A stretch of 64,000 nt of DNA from JAIQFF01 sp963788505. Its GTDB lineage: Bacteria; Acidobacteriota; Terriglobia; Terriglobales; Acidobacteriaceae. Position numbers and translations under genes: made by a program. The DNA lies in NCBI GenBank assembly GCA_963788505.1, contig CAWBGY010000006.1:62001-126000 (forward strand), read 5' to 3'. Below the pieces are notes generated by a model that saw only the letters and a list, made by a program, of their open reading frames with translations, did not search any database and was not told the DNA's origin. Shown in pieces: positions 53,935 to 64,000 of the stretch (the stretch's first letter is position 1; each line of letters opens with the position of its first letter).

Positions 53935-55764
53935 TTGATTCGATTCGACTTATCGTGCCCGCGCAGACGGCATTTGGCGCTCGGCGTGCAACGTCGCACT
54001 AGGCACATTCAGGCACATTCTGTGGACGACCTCCTCCTCCGCCACTTCGGCCTTCGTGAGAACCCCTTTGGAGTTACGCCCGATCCGCGATTTCTGTTCA
54101 TGAGCCGCACCCACCGCGAGGCGCTGGCTTCGCTGGTCAACGGCATCGCATGCGGATTCGGTTTTCAGGTGCTGGTGGCACAGCCGGGAATGGGCAAAAC
54201 CACCCTGCTTTTCGACTTCCTGGAGCGATTCAACAGTTCGAGGACAGCTTTCCTGTTTCAACAGCAGCACGACTCGCGTGAGTTTCTTCAGTCCCTGCTC
54301 ATCGAGTTAAAGAGTGAATCCGAAGAAACCAGTAACGCGAAATTGTACGGTCGGCTGAATCAATTGCTGTCGGAAGCGGCGCAAACTCATGAGCGCGTGA
54401 TCGTGGTTGTGGATGAGGCGCAAAACCTGGAAGACCCGGTGTTGGAAACACTTCGCCAACTTTCGAACTTCGAAACCGCGCGGTCGAAATTGCTGCAGAT
54501 CGTCCTGGCCGGACAACCCCAGCTGGCTAAGAAACTCGCGCGCCCCGAGCAAGAGCAATTACGGCAGCGCGTATCGGCGATTGCCCGGCTGAGTCCACTC
54601 GGCCTGGATGAGGCGCGGACCTACCTGAATCATCGGCTGAACATCGCGGGATATCGCGGAGCGGGAATTTTCACGACCCTTGCGGCCCAATCCGTCTGGT
54701 CGAACGCCCACGGCATCCCTCGAAATATGAACACGCTTTGTTTCAATGCGATGTTGCTGGCGTACGCCCAGGGCGCAAAACGCGTAGACGAGCCGGCAGT
54801 CAAAGAAGCTGCTCAGGATCTGGACCTGGACTACGTTCTTGCAGATGTGGCCGGATCTTACCGCACGTCGATTAAGCTCGGAGACCGGATTCCGACCTCC
54901 AGTACCGGTCCGGACGAGCAGCGACAAAATTGCGATCCGCAACCGATGGTTCCCCCGTTGTCCGCGCACAATGGCCGGCCGCCAGCTGTTGCGGAGCGCC
55001 GCGCGAGTTTGGCAGTCATTGGAGTCGAAGACCGCAATCCGATTTCGGACGAGAAGAAAGCGGGCGATCAACACCCTGTCGCCCTGCCAGTATCTCCGAG
55101 CCAGCATCCTCAATCGTCCGTGGCGGGCCCGGCTCCAGGTCCCCGCACGAGCCCGGGAAAGAAGGTCCTTTTAGCATCACTCGTTGCTGCCGTGGTAGGC
55201 GCGGGAGTGTTCTTCGGCCACGGACTTGGCGCTCGGGATCAGCCGCAGGTCGAAGAACGTCCAGAATGGATTTCGGGCCACTCGAGACAGGACCCGCAAC
55301 CGGTGCTGGAAGCGCCCGTGGCCCGATCCCATCACGATAAAACGGAAGACAACGACCCTGAAGTGGTTGTCCGCACTTTTCCGCAATCCGCCCCGGCCTC
55401 GCCTGACGACGCCGCTCAGCAAGACGTAAAGGCGATCTTCTTCGACGGAGACAGCGACGTGGTCTCGAGCCGATACGATATTACGCTGCAGAGAATTGCA
55501 GAAATTCTCACTTCCAGCCCGCAGTTGACCGCGATCATTGAAGGGCACACGGACAACTCAGGTGAGGAACCCTACAATCTGGAACTCTCCGCACGTCGGG
55601 CGATAGCGGTAAAAGATGTGCTCGCTAATGAGTACAACATCCCGGCAACACGCCTAAGTACGGTTGGGGCAGGCTCCTCCGCACCCCTCGAATCCAACGC
55701 CACCAGCAGCGGACGAGCTTATAACCGGAGGGTCGAAGTACGAATCATGCGCCCAGGGAACTAG
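53935..55764 (+). CDS. ExeA-like ATPase fused to a C-terminal OmpA domain
   Basis: 609 aa (TTG start; GTG at 54022 is an alternative). Residues about 35-300 are an ExeA/GspA-type AAA ATPase: FGLRENPFGVTPDPRFLFMS, Walker A PGMGKTT (about 84) and Walker B VIVVVDEAQNL. A Pro/Ser-rich stretch leads to one membrane helix at about 409-430 (KKVLLASLVAAVVGAGVFFG). Residues about 498-608 form an OmpA-type peptidoglycan-binding domain (IIEGHTDNSGEEPYNLELSARRA, NRRVEVRI). The order puts ATPase in the cytoplasm and OmpA in the periplasm, like ExeA but with an OmpA domain in place of the usual PG-binding domain. It may place a secretion or envelope machine at the cell wall. Confidence 0.85.
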   Translation: MIRFDLSCPRRRHLALGVQRRTRHIQAHSVDDLLLRHFGLRENPFGVTPDPRFLFMSRTHREALASLVNGIACGFGFQVLVAQPGMGKTTLLFDFLERFNSSRTAFLFQQQHDSREFLQSLLIELKSESEETSNAKLYGRLNQLLSEAAQTHERVIVVVDEAQNLEDPVLETLRQLSNFETARSKLLQIVLAGQPQLAKKLARPEQEQLRQRVSAIARLSPLGLDEARTYLNHRLNIAGYRGAGIFTTLAAQSVWSNAHGIPRNMNTLCFNAMLLAYAQGAKRVDEPAVKEAAQDLDLDYVLADVAGSYRTSIKLGDRIPTSSTGPDEQRQNCDPQPMVPPLSAHNGRPPAVAERRASLAVIGVEDRNPISDEKKAGDQHPVALPVSPSQHPQSSVAGPAPGPRTSPGKKVLLASLVAAVVGAGVFFGHGLGARDQPQVEERPEWISGHSRQDPQPVLEAPVARSHHDKTEDNDPEVVVRTFPQSAPASPDDAAQQDVKAIFFDGDSDVVSSRYDITLQRIAEILTSSPQLTAIIEGHTDNSGEEPYNLELSARRAIAVKDVLANEYNIPATRLSTVGAGSSAPLESNATSSGRAYNRRVEVRIMRPGN

Positions 55765-55944
55765 TCCTCATAAACCTTAACGGAACCTGTCCGGGTTGAG
55801 GACCTGCCAACTTTCCCAGAAGAGCGTTTGTCGGGATCAATCCGGGGGCATTGGTTTCGCATTGCCCGCTGTTCGCCCACGACCTCCTCACTCCAGGTGC
55901 GGATCGTGTCCCGTCAATGCAGAGTGCACAAACCGGCAGCGTTA

Positions 55945-58602
55945 TTACTTAGGCTTTGCACTCCAGTTCAGGACGACAGACAGGGGTGTCATGGTTGTCT
56001 TCAGATGTGTGTTGATGAGGAATTTCTGCCCGTTCTGGCTGACCTCGTACGAGAACTGCTCGGAGGTTGCGAGCATTTCACGAGGATTGGCCTGGAAAAG
56101 CACCTCTGGCGTTCCAGGGTCGAAATTACGGCCAGTTTTCACCGCAACCGCCATCATCTTGCTTTCGGGAGAAAGGTAGAAAAGCTCCTTACCGTCGCCT
56201 CGCCATTTAGGCTCCACGCCGCCCGCGTTCGATACCTGCCACTTTCCCTGTGCCCCGGGAAAAGAGGTTACATAGACCTCCCATCGTCCACTCTCATTGG
56301 AGGAGTACGCGACCCACTTGCCATCGGGCGAGAACCGGCCTCCTTTCAGAGTGGAACTCGCCTTAAGAAACTGAGTGGGATGGAATTCTGGAACCGTGAC
56401 GAACCACAGGTCGGGGCCGCGCTCGTAGAGAATGTATTTCCCATCGCGCGACCAATCGGTGGGAAATCTGTCAACACCGTCCTGCGGAATCAGCTTCTCC
56501 TCTTGCGCACCATTGGTGTCTTTTATGTACAAATCGAAGTTGACTCCGCGATTGGAACCGAAAATCATGCGGCTTCCATCGGGACTCCAAACCGGCGTGG
56601 AGTCAATCGCGGGATCGAAGGTCAGGCGCTTCGCGCTCTGGTTTTCAAGGTCGTAAGTCCAGACGTCGGTGTTCTGGCTGGCGGGATCGGTAGTGTCCGC
56701 GGCCACGGCCTTGCCATTGAGAGCCAGACTTATATTCCCGTATATACCGGGTTTCAGCACCATTCCAATTTGTTGGCCTTTGCGGTCGAACCATAGAAGT
56801 TGAGAAGCGCCGGAGTCGCCGGCTGTTTGCGCCACCAGCAAGCTCGTGCTCGTGGCGGCAAATACGGCTTCGGAAATGCGCGGCCAGTATTGAATGTCCG
56901 TCAGAATGGGGAAGGGTTCCCCGGTCGGCTCAAATTTTTTGCCGTCGAAGGGCTGACCGAAAAGGGTCTGCTCCCGGTAGAAAAGCAGGTACGGTGCGAC
57001 GTAGGACGCGTTCGCGCCCGCTTTAGTCACCAACCGTTTCTCATTCGAACCCAGTGCCCCGAGGTAAACCGAACTGAGCTCTCTTCGGCCCGAAAGATGG
57101 ATCGCGGAAAATAAATAGTGGATTCCATCGGGCAAGAAGAAGGGCCAGCGATGGCTGTCTTCGAGCAGACTCTTGTCCGGAACGGTGATTTGAACCGGGG
57201 TTCCACCTGCCTCGGAAATTCGGTAGAGGCCGACTCCCAGATGCCCGCTGGGCGTAAAGATGATGACGCCGTCCTTGCTCCACGAACCGCCGCGACCGGT
57301 GGGGGCGTCGCAGAGCGCTTGCGCCGGACCTCCAGCCAGACTCAGCTTTTTCAGTTTTCCATCGGCAAAGAAGCCGAGCGATTGCCCGTCAGGGGACCAG
57401 AAGGGAAAGCTGGCGCCTTCGGTGTTGGGCAGGCTGGTCGCATCCTGCGTTCCCGGTTCATACATCCAGATCGCGCTATTTCGGTCGGAGTCCCGATGCC
57501 CGACAATGGCTACGGTGTGGCCGTTGGGAGACATCGCTACATCTCGCGCGACGAAGGAGAGGGGAGCGGAAAAAAACTTGGTCTCGGAGGGAACTTGCGA
57601 CGCGCGCCACCAGAGAACGAAAGCGATCAGCAGCAGAGCGAGTCCGCCTGCGATCAGCCAGGCCAGCAGCTCACGCCGGTTATCCTCTTTTTCCGTTGAC
57701 GGGAGGACCGGAGCGCCACTCTGCCCGATCCACTTCAACTGCAACCCAATGTCATGCGCAGTCTGGTAGCGGTCGTCAGGATTCTTGGCCAGGCAGTCGG
57801 TGATCAGTTGTTCAAGAGCCGGCGGGGTGAGCGGCTGTGCCCTTGAAATTGAATCCGGCTCTTTTTCGAGAATCGCGCTGGCCACGCTGATCTGGCTTTT
57901 GCCTTCGAACGGCCGGGCCCCGGTCAGCATCTCGTAAAAAACGGCTCCCAGGGCGAACAGGTCTGATCTGGCGTCGGCTTCTTTGCCCTCAATCTGTTCC
58001 GGCGACATGTACTGGATGGTCCCAATGACCGAACCTGCGGTGGTCAGCGGAGAGATGGGACTGGCTTCGGTCATGGTCCGGGCCGCCGACAGAAGAGGCG
58101 CGCTTGAAGCTCCCGCAGCTCCAGCAGCCGCGGACTTCGCCAGGCCAAAGTCCATCAGCTTGGCACCGGCCTTCGTCAGCATGATGTTCGCCGGCTTCAG
58201 ATCGCGGTGCACAATCCCCTGGCGGTGCGCCACCGCCAGCGCTTCGGTGACCGCGATGCCGATCTTCAGCATTTCGTTGAGGGGCAACGGCCCTTTACGA
58301 AGGCGCTCTGCCAGAGTTTCCCCTTCCAGAAACTCCATCACTAGGTAGTCATTGCCGTCCTGTGACCCGATGTCGTAAAGGTGGCAGATATGAGGATGGT
58401 TGAGCGAAGAAATGGCCCGAGCTTCGCGTTCCATACGCTGCTTCAGTTCGGGCGAAGAAGAAAGATGGGAAGCGAGAACCTTGATGGCCACGGTTCGATC
58501 CAGGCGGACGTCCCGGGCACGATACACCTCACCCATGCCACCTGCTCCCAGCGCAGACTGGATCTCATACGGCCCGAGTTTCATGCCGGAATTGAGAGCC
58601 AT
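55945..58602 (-). CDS. Serine/threonine protein kinase with C-terminal beta-propeller
   Basis: 885 aa. An intact PknB-type kinase domain fills residues about 11-280: glycine loop LGAGGMGEVYRARD, Lys41, HRDLKPANIML and DFGLAKS. One membrane helix (LLAWLIAGGLALLLIAFVLWW, about 313-333) follows, then a large extracytoplasmic region of TolB/WD40-like repeats (AVSPDGKWVAYSSNESGRWEVYV, PVWSPDGSRMIFGSN). This layout is common in Acidobacteria. It should sense a signal through the propeller and phosphorylate cytoplasmic targets, none of which is visible nearby. Confidence 0.93.
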   Translation of the reverse strand: MALNSGMKLGPYEIQSALGAGGMGEVYRARDVRLDRTVAIKVLASHLSSSPELKQRMEREARAISSLNHPHICHLYDIGSQDGNDYLVMEFLEGETLAERLRKGPLPLNEMLKIGIAVTEALAVAHRQGIVHRDLKPANIMLTKAGAKLMDFGLAKSAAAGAAGASSAPLLSAARTMTEASPISPLTTAGSVIGTIQYMSPEQIEGKEADARSDLFALGAVFYEMLTGARPFEGKSQISVASAILEKEPDSISRAQPLTPPALEQLITDCLAKNPDDRYQTAHDIGLQLKWIGQSGAPVLPSTEKEDNRRELLAWLIAGGLALLLIAFVLWWRASQVPSETKFFSAPLSFVARDVAMSPNGHTVAIVGHRDSDRNSAIWMYEPGTQDATSLPNTEGASFPFWSPDGQSLGFFADGKLKKLSLAGGPAQALCDAPTGRGGSWSKDGVIIFTPSGHLGVGLYRISEAGGTPVQITVPDKSLLEDSHRWPFFLPDGIHYLFSAIHLSGRRELSSVYLGALGSNEKRLVTKAGANASYVAPYLLFYREQTLFGQPFDGKKFEPTGEPFPILTDIQYWPRISEAVFAATSTSLLVAQTAGDSGASQLLWFDRKGQQIGMVLKPGIYGNISLALNGKAVAADTTDPASQNTDVWTYDLENQSAKRLTFDPAIDSTPVWSPDGSRMIFGSNRGVNFDLYIKDTNGAQEEKLIPQDGVDRFPTDWSRDGKYILYERGPDLWFVTVPEFHPTQFLKASSTLKGGRFSPDGKWVAYSSNESGRWEVYVTSFPGAQGKWQVSNAGGVEPKWRGDGKELFYLSPESKMMAVAVKTGRNFDPGTPEVLFQANPREMLATSEQFSYEVSQNGQKFLINTHLKTTMTPLSVVLNWSAKPK

Positions 58603-58755
58603 GGGTGGGCGACATTATATGCCATCACTGAATGGGGGGCCGATCTGTTGATTCCGAACCGATTGTCGGAAAACCTGGAGGTTATCCGCGTTGCTGTCGA
58701 GTCATGGAGCGCGTAAGGGCTGGTCCCGGATAGGCGTTGAGCCCCGTCGGTGCAA

Positions 58756-60600
<1,845 letters not shown>

Positions 60601-60660
60601 GTTGTGCCCTTCAGTGAAGAATGGAGTCGTAAGCCGAATTAACGATTATAAATGCAGGCG

Positions 60661-60675
60661 CGAGCGTCCCGCTCG
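60661..60675. repeat. Small hairpin (CGAGCG-TCC-CGCTCG)
   Basis: A perfect 6-bp stem in the gap between aspS and the NTF2-like gene. It could end the upstream transcript or be a dispersed REP-like piece; no T tract. Confidence 0.4.
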
Positions 60676-60712
60676 TGCGGGGCTAACAGAAACCTGTCCG
60701 TCGGGTTGCGGC

Positions 60713-61186
60713 TCAGTCAATCGGCCGCGCCGCCGTGGCCTGCTGGAACTTCAGCCGCCATTGGTCGCCCTGCTTCACCCACAGGTCGGAGATATGCTGA
60801 TAGCGCGGCGCCATGCCCGGCGCATCGCCCTCCGGCATGTGAATGATGCAGTCATACGTGACCACGGCGGCGTTATCGTCGACCGGTAAAACTTGCAGAT
60901 TGTAAGTGTAATAATCTTTCAGTTCGCCATCCCGCGCGCTCTCCACAATTTCTGCCTTGTCATGCAGCCTGCCCTCACTGCCCACGAAGACGAAATCATC
61001 GGTCAACGTACGTCTTAGGAAGTCCACGTTCCGGCTTTTCTGGGCTTCCGGAACCGCGTTGGTGTTGGAAATCAGCACCTGCTCCAGCGGACTAAGGGAC
61101 TTGGCCGGGGTTCCCGGGCCTTGCGCAAATCCGGCCAGCGAGAAAGAGAGGCAGAGCAGACCAGCGACAAGACACGGATTTCTCAT
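60713..61186 (-). CDS. Exported NTF2-like/DUF4440 protein
   Basis: 157 aa. A signal peptide (MRNPCLVAGLLCLSFSLAGFAQG) is followed by an NTF2-like cone: LIS-x-x-NAVPEAQKSRNVDFLRRTLTDDFVFVGSEGRLHDKAEIVES, DNAAVVTYDCIIHM and SDLWVKQGDQWRLKFQQATA. These proteins bind small molecules or act as enzymes and have no common reaction. The start at 61186 keeps the signal peptide at the N terminus; the frame extends to 61312. It lies 25 bp downstream of hisS, so it is probably on the same transcript. Confidence 0.83.
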   Translation of the reverse strand: MRNPCLVAGLLCLSFSLAGFAQGPGTPAKSLSPLEQVLISNTNAVPEAQKSRNVDFLRRTLTDDFVFVGSEGRLHDKAEIVESARDGELKDYYTYNLQVLPVDDNAAVVTYDCIIHMPEGDAPGMAPRYQHISDLWVKQGDQWRLKFQQATAARPID

Positions 61187-61211
61187 AATCCTCCATTCGC
61201 AAAATGTTCCA

Positions 61212-62489
61212 CTATTTCGCCTGAATCCTTCCCGCCAGTTCGACGCGCGGGACCGGAACCTGTTCGCCGGTCTCCAGATTCTTAAGCGCGAACGAACCCG
61301 ATTTGACTTCATTTTCTCCCACGATCAGGGCAAAACGAGCACCCAGCTTGCTGGCGGTTTCGAGCGACTTCTTGAGACGAAAATTCTCGTCCCCCAATTC
61401 GACCACCAGGTCGTGGCGGCGTAACTCCCGCGCCAGGCGGGCAGCTTCGCGGTCCATGCCCGCGCCCAGGGGCGCAATGTAGACATCCGGTTTGCGTTCG
61501 ACCGCCGCGGCCGACTCCTGCAGCGCCAGCACCAGGCGGTCTTCGCCAATGGCAAAACCGATCCCGGGAGCGCTGGGGCCCCCGAGCGATTCCGAAAGTC
61601 CATCGTAGCGCCCGCCGCCGAGGATAGCATTCTGCGCCCCCAGCGCGCCGTGAGTGAATTCAAACGCGGTGCGGGTGTAGTAGTCTAGGCCGCGCACTAA
61701 ACGATCGTTTTCCTGAAACTCGACGCCGACGGCATTCAGAATGCTCTTGACCTGTTCGAAGTGCTTGCGGCAGGGCTCGTCCAGAAACTGGCTGATGCGC
61801 GGCAGCGTCTCGATGACCGGCTGGTCCTCTGGAACTTTGCAATCGAACACGCGCAACGGATTGGTAACGGCGCGGCGCTTGCAATCCTCGCACATGCCGC
61901 CCACGACCGGCTCCAGCGCCTTGCGCAGGGCCTCGTTGTAGGCCGCGCGGTCGTTGGCGCAGCCCACCGAGTTCAGTTGCAACGTCCAGTCCCGGATACC
62001 AAGCCGGTCGAGCAGGGTGGCCAGCAACTCCAGCACTTCAGCATCACGCGCCGGGAACTCGCTGCCGGCACTGGCCGGCCCGATGACCTCCGCCCCGATC
62101 TGATAAAACTGGCGATATCGGCCTTTCTGCGGCCGTTCCCGTCGAAACTGCGGACCGATGTAGTAGAGCTTGTTGAGCCCGCGCTCCCAAAGTTTGTGCT
62201 CGATGTAGGCGCGCACCACGCTGGCGGTATTTTCAGGGCGGAGAGTAAGAGACTGTCCTTTATCACTCTGGGCCCGCCCACGGTCCTCCCAGGTGTACAT
62301 CTCCTTCGCGACCACGTCGGTTTCCTCGCCCACTCCTCGGGCAAAGAGTTCAGTTGACTCGAAAATCGGGGTGCGTATTTCGTGAAAATTGTAGACCCGG
62401 AAAACATCGCGCACCGCCGCCTCGACAAAATTCCACAACGCCGTCTCCGGCGGCAGAAGGTCGCGCGTTCCTCTAACTGCTTTGATCAT
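61212..62489 (-). CDS. hisS: Histidine--tRNA ligase
   Basis: 425 aa, class II synthetase. Motif 2 region YIGPQFRRERPQKGRYRQFYQIGAEVIG, the histidine-binding GLDYYTRTAFEFTHG and ILGGGRYDGL with motif 3 GIGFAIGEDRLVLAL are intact, and the C-terminal anticodon domain (PLGAGMDREAARLARELRRHDLVVELG) is complete. It charges tRNA-His. It lies about 75 bp from the MalQ gene on the same strand. Confidence 0.96.
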   Translation of the reverse strand: MIKAVRGTRDLLPPETALWNFVEAAVRDVFRVYNFHEIRTPIFESTELFARGVGEETDVVAKEMYTWEDRGRAQSDKGQSLTLRPENTASVVRAYIEHKLWERGLNKLYYIGPQFRRERPQKGRYRQFYQIGAEVIGPASAGSEFPARDAEVLELLATLLDRLGIRDWTLQLNSVGCANDRAAYNEALRKALEPVVGGMCEDCKRRAVTNPLRVFDCKVPEDQPVIETLPRISQFLDEPCRKHFEQVKSILNAVGVEFQENDRLVRGLDYYTRTAFEFTHGALGAQNAILGGGRYDGLSESLGGPSAPGIGFAIGEDRLVLALQESAAAVERKPDVYIAPLGAGMDREAARLARELRRHDLVVELGDENFRLKKSLETASKLGARFALIVGENEVKSGSFALKNLETGEQVPVPRVELAGRIQAK

Positions 62490-62564
62490 GCGAAATCTCA
62501 GCTCTCAGTTTCAAGTTCCCGGTTCTCAGCTTGGAAAGAATACCTCAAACCTGCGTCGGACGAT

Positions 62565-64000
62565 TCACGCGGCGAAGTCGTCATCGTGGGGTACAGGCAG
62601 GGGCGGCGGCACACGGTCGGTGACTTCGGCAAGCGCCGCCAGTTTCTCCGCCAGAGCCCGGGTCAACGATCCAGGCTGATAGCGCCAGCGGAAATTCCCT
62701 TCAGAAACGCTTGGGGTGTTGAGCCGGGCTTCGCTGCCCAGCCCGAGCACATCCTGGAGCGGGACCACCGCCAGACTCGCGACCGACTCCTGGGCCAGGC
62801 GAATGAACGCCCAGTGAATACCGTCTTCGCAGGGTCCGATATAGGCTTGAATGGCATGCCGTTCGTCCTCTGACACTCCCGACTTCCACCAGCCCAGCGT
62901 GGTGTCGTTGTCGTGAGTGCCGGTGTAGACGACGCGATCGGAGGTGAGGCGATGCGGCAGATACACATGGGCGCCGGCATCCGCGAAACCAAACTGCAGC
63001 ACGGCCGTGCCCGGAATCTGGTGACGCTCGCGCAAAGCGTGCACCGCGGGCGTGATGTGGCCCAGGTCTTCGGCAAAAAATGGCAGCCCGCCCAGCGCGT
63101 CACGAAGCTTGTTGAAGAGCTCGTCCTTGGGACCGTCCACCCAGCGGCCGTTTACCGCGGTGGTCTCGCTGGCGGGAATCTCCCAAAACTGTTCGAATCC
63201 ACGGAAGTGGTCGAGGCGGATGTAATCGCAAGTCTGAGTGGCCCAGCGCAGGCGGTCGATCCACCAATCGTAGCCCCGTGCCCGGATCGCGTCCCAGTCG
63301 TAGAGAGGAGTACCCCAGCGTTGGCCGGTGGCGCTGAAGGCATCGGGCGGAACTCCGGAAACTGCTTCTGGTTCGAGATCGTCCTGGCGCAGGCGAAAAA
63401 GATCGCAATGCCCCCAGACGTCAGCGCTGTCGTACGCCACGAAGATCGCGATGTCCCCGACCACCCGGATGGAGCGTTGCGCGCAGTAGCGCCGCAGGGC
63501 GTGCCACTGTTCGTAGAAAAAGAACTGAATCACGCGGCGAAGGTCCATCTCGGCGGTCAGGTCTTTGCGGGCGGCCGCAAGGGCCGCGGCTTCCCGCCGG
63601 GCCAGGGCGCGGGGCCACTCCTTCCAGCATCGCCGCTCGTTGCGTTCGCGCAGGGCATCGAACAGAACGAAGTCTTCCAACCACCATGCATTGTCTTCGC
63701 AGAAGCTCTCAAAGCGATGGCGGAAGCCGCCCCGGGCCTTCTGAAGAAAAGTCCGGGCAGCCGCGACAATCAGCGGCAGCTTGCGCTGGAACACTTCCTC
63801 ATAGGCAATGGGGCCAGACTCGCGGGAGAGGCCGGCCAGTTGCGATAAATCAATCCAGCGGCGTTCGGCGAGGCGCTCCAGGCTGATCAGCAGCGGATTG
63901 CCGGCAAATGCCGAGGTTGAAGAGTAGGGAGAATTCCCGGTCGCCGGTGGCCCCAGCGGCAGTACCTGCCACAAGCCCTGCCGGGCGGACGCCAGAAAAT
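62565..64000 (-). CDS. malQ: 4-alpha-glucanotransferase (MalQ, GH77), 5' end beyond the window
   Basis: The frame runs to the window edge; 477 codons are present. The upstream codons (FLASARQGLWQVLPLGPPATGNSPYSSTSAFAGNPLL) match the start of the GH77 core, so about 30-40 N-terminal residues are missing. GH77 motifs are GDIAIFVAYDSADVWGH, the nucleophile Asp in IRLDHFRGFEQFWEI and the acid/base Glu in FFAEDLGHITPAV. It moves alpha-1,4-glucan segments between chains (disproportionation). It would work with the GH133 debranching enzyme in glycogen or maltodextrin metabolism. Confidence 0.95.
   Translation of the reverse strand, partial: FLASARQGLWQVLPLGPPATGNSPYSSTSAFAGNPLLISLERLAERRWIDLSQLAGLSRESGPIAYEEVFQRKLPLIVAAARTFLQKARGGFRHRFESFCEDNAWWLEDFVLFDALRERNERRCWKEWPRALARREAAALAAARKDLTAEMDLRRVIQFFFYEQWHALRRYCAQRSIRVVGDIAIFVAYDSADVWGHCDLFRLRQDDLEPEAVSGVPPDAFSATGQRWGTPLYDWDAIRARGYDWWIDRLRWATQTCDYIRLDHFRGFEQFWEIPASETTAVNGRWVDGPKDELFNKLRDALGGLPFFAEDLGHITPAVHALRERHQIPGTAVLQFGFADAGAHVYLPHRLTSDRVVYTGTHDNDTTLGWWKSGVSEDERHAIQAYIGPCEDGIHWAFIRLAQESVASLAVVPLQDVLGLGSEARLNTPSVSEGNFRWRYQPGSLTRALAEKLAALAEVTDRVPPPLPVPHDDDFAA

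Noticed and set aside
55828..56796. 322-codon open frame on the + strand
   Set aside because: Antisense to the propeller part of the kinase gene; no domain or ribosome site.

Overview
The window reads as chromosomal DNA from a high-GC soil-type bacterium, most likely an Acidobacteriota member of the Terriglobia (Koribacter-like). This is inferred from gene style, not from a marker gene: an N-terminal PknB-type kinase joined to a TolB/WD40-like propeller, a GH63/GH133/GH77 glucan set, a form-II CoxL-type oxidase, a PilZ protein of acidobacterial flavour, and a redoxin gene that needs UGA read as selenocysteine. I saw no rRNA, tRNA, CRISPR array, integrase or transposase.

Layout. 1-8.4 kb (+ strand): the 3' part of a GH39 glycosidase with two apparent frameshifts, a hairpin repeat, an ABC exporter, and a 1502-aa cyclic-beta-glucan-synthase-like protein that lacks the usual C-terminal phosphorylase domain; a PilZ gene follows on the - strand. 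8.6-9.7 kb: six tandem, mostly ~205-bp palindrome-rich repeat units. 9.9-16.4 kb: an SDR, then GH133 and GH63 glucosidases and two small conserved genes on the - strand. 17.0-26.5 kb (+): a nitrogen cluster of outer-membrane porin, two tiny membrane proteins, AmtB ammonium channel, TPR protein, small membrane protein, NhaD/ArsB-type transporter, PII protein and GlnD. 26.5-38.6 kb (-): an exopolysaccharide operon read from 38.6 kb down: outer-membrane export protein, Wzz-like co-polymerase, degenerate BY-kinase-like protein, NusG paralogue, phosphoglycosyltransferase, Wzy/ligase, two GT4 genes (one a double GT4 fusion), RfbB, RfbD. A divergent NarL-type regulator with a degenerate receiver sits upstream. 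39.9-42.2 kb: TetR regulator with a clear operator and two SDRs.

42.2-46 kb (mostly -): a small lipoprotein, the selenoprotein (UxxC redoxin fused to a DsbD-alpha-like domain), a PQQ-propeller protein and a cupin. 46.1-53.8 kb (+): CoxS-CoxL(form II)-CoxM, a GT39-like membrane protein, a small membrane protein and a benzoate-CoA-ligase-family enzyme. 53.9-55.8 kb: an ExeA-like ATPase fused through a membrane segment to an OmpA domain. 55.9-64 kb (-): Ser/Thr kinase, AspRS, an NTF2-like exported protein, HisRS and a MalQ gene cut by the window edge.

The most striking item is the selenoprotein at 42709-43734: the two halves lie in one frame separated only by TGA, the TGA takes the place of the first Cys of a thioredoxin-like CxxC, and a hairpin with a GGUC apex follows it at the distance expected of a bacterial SECIS.
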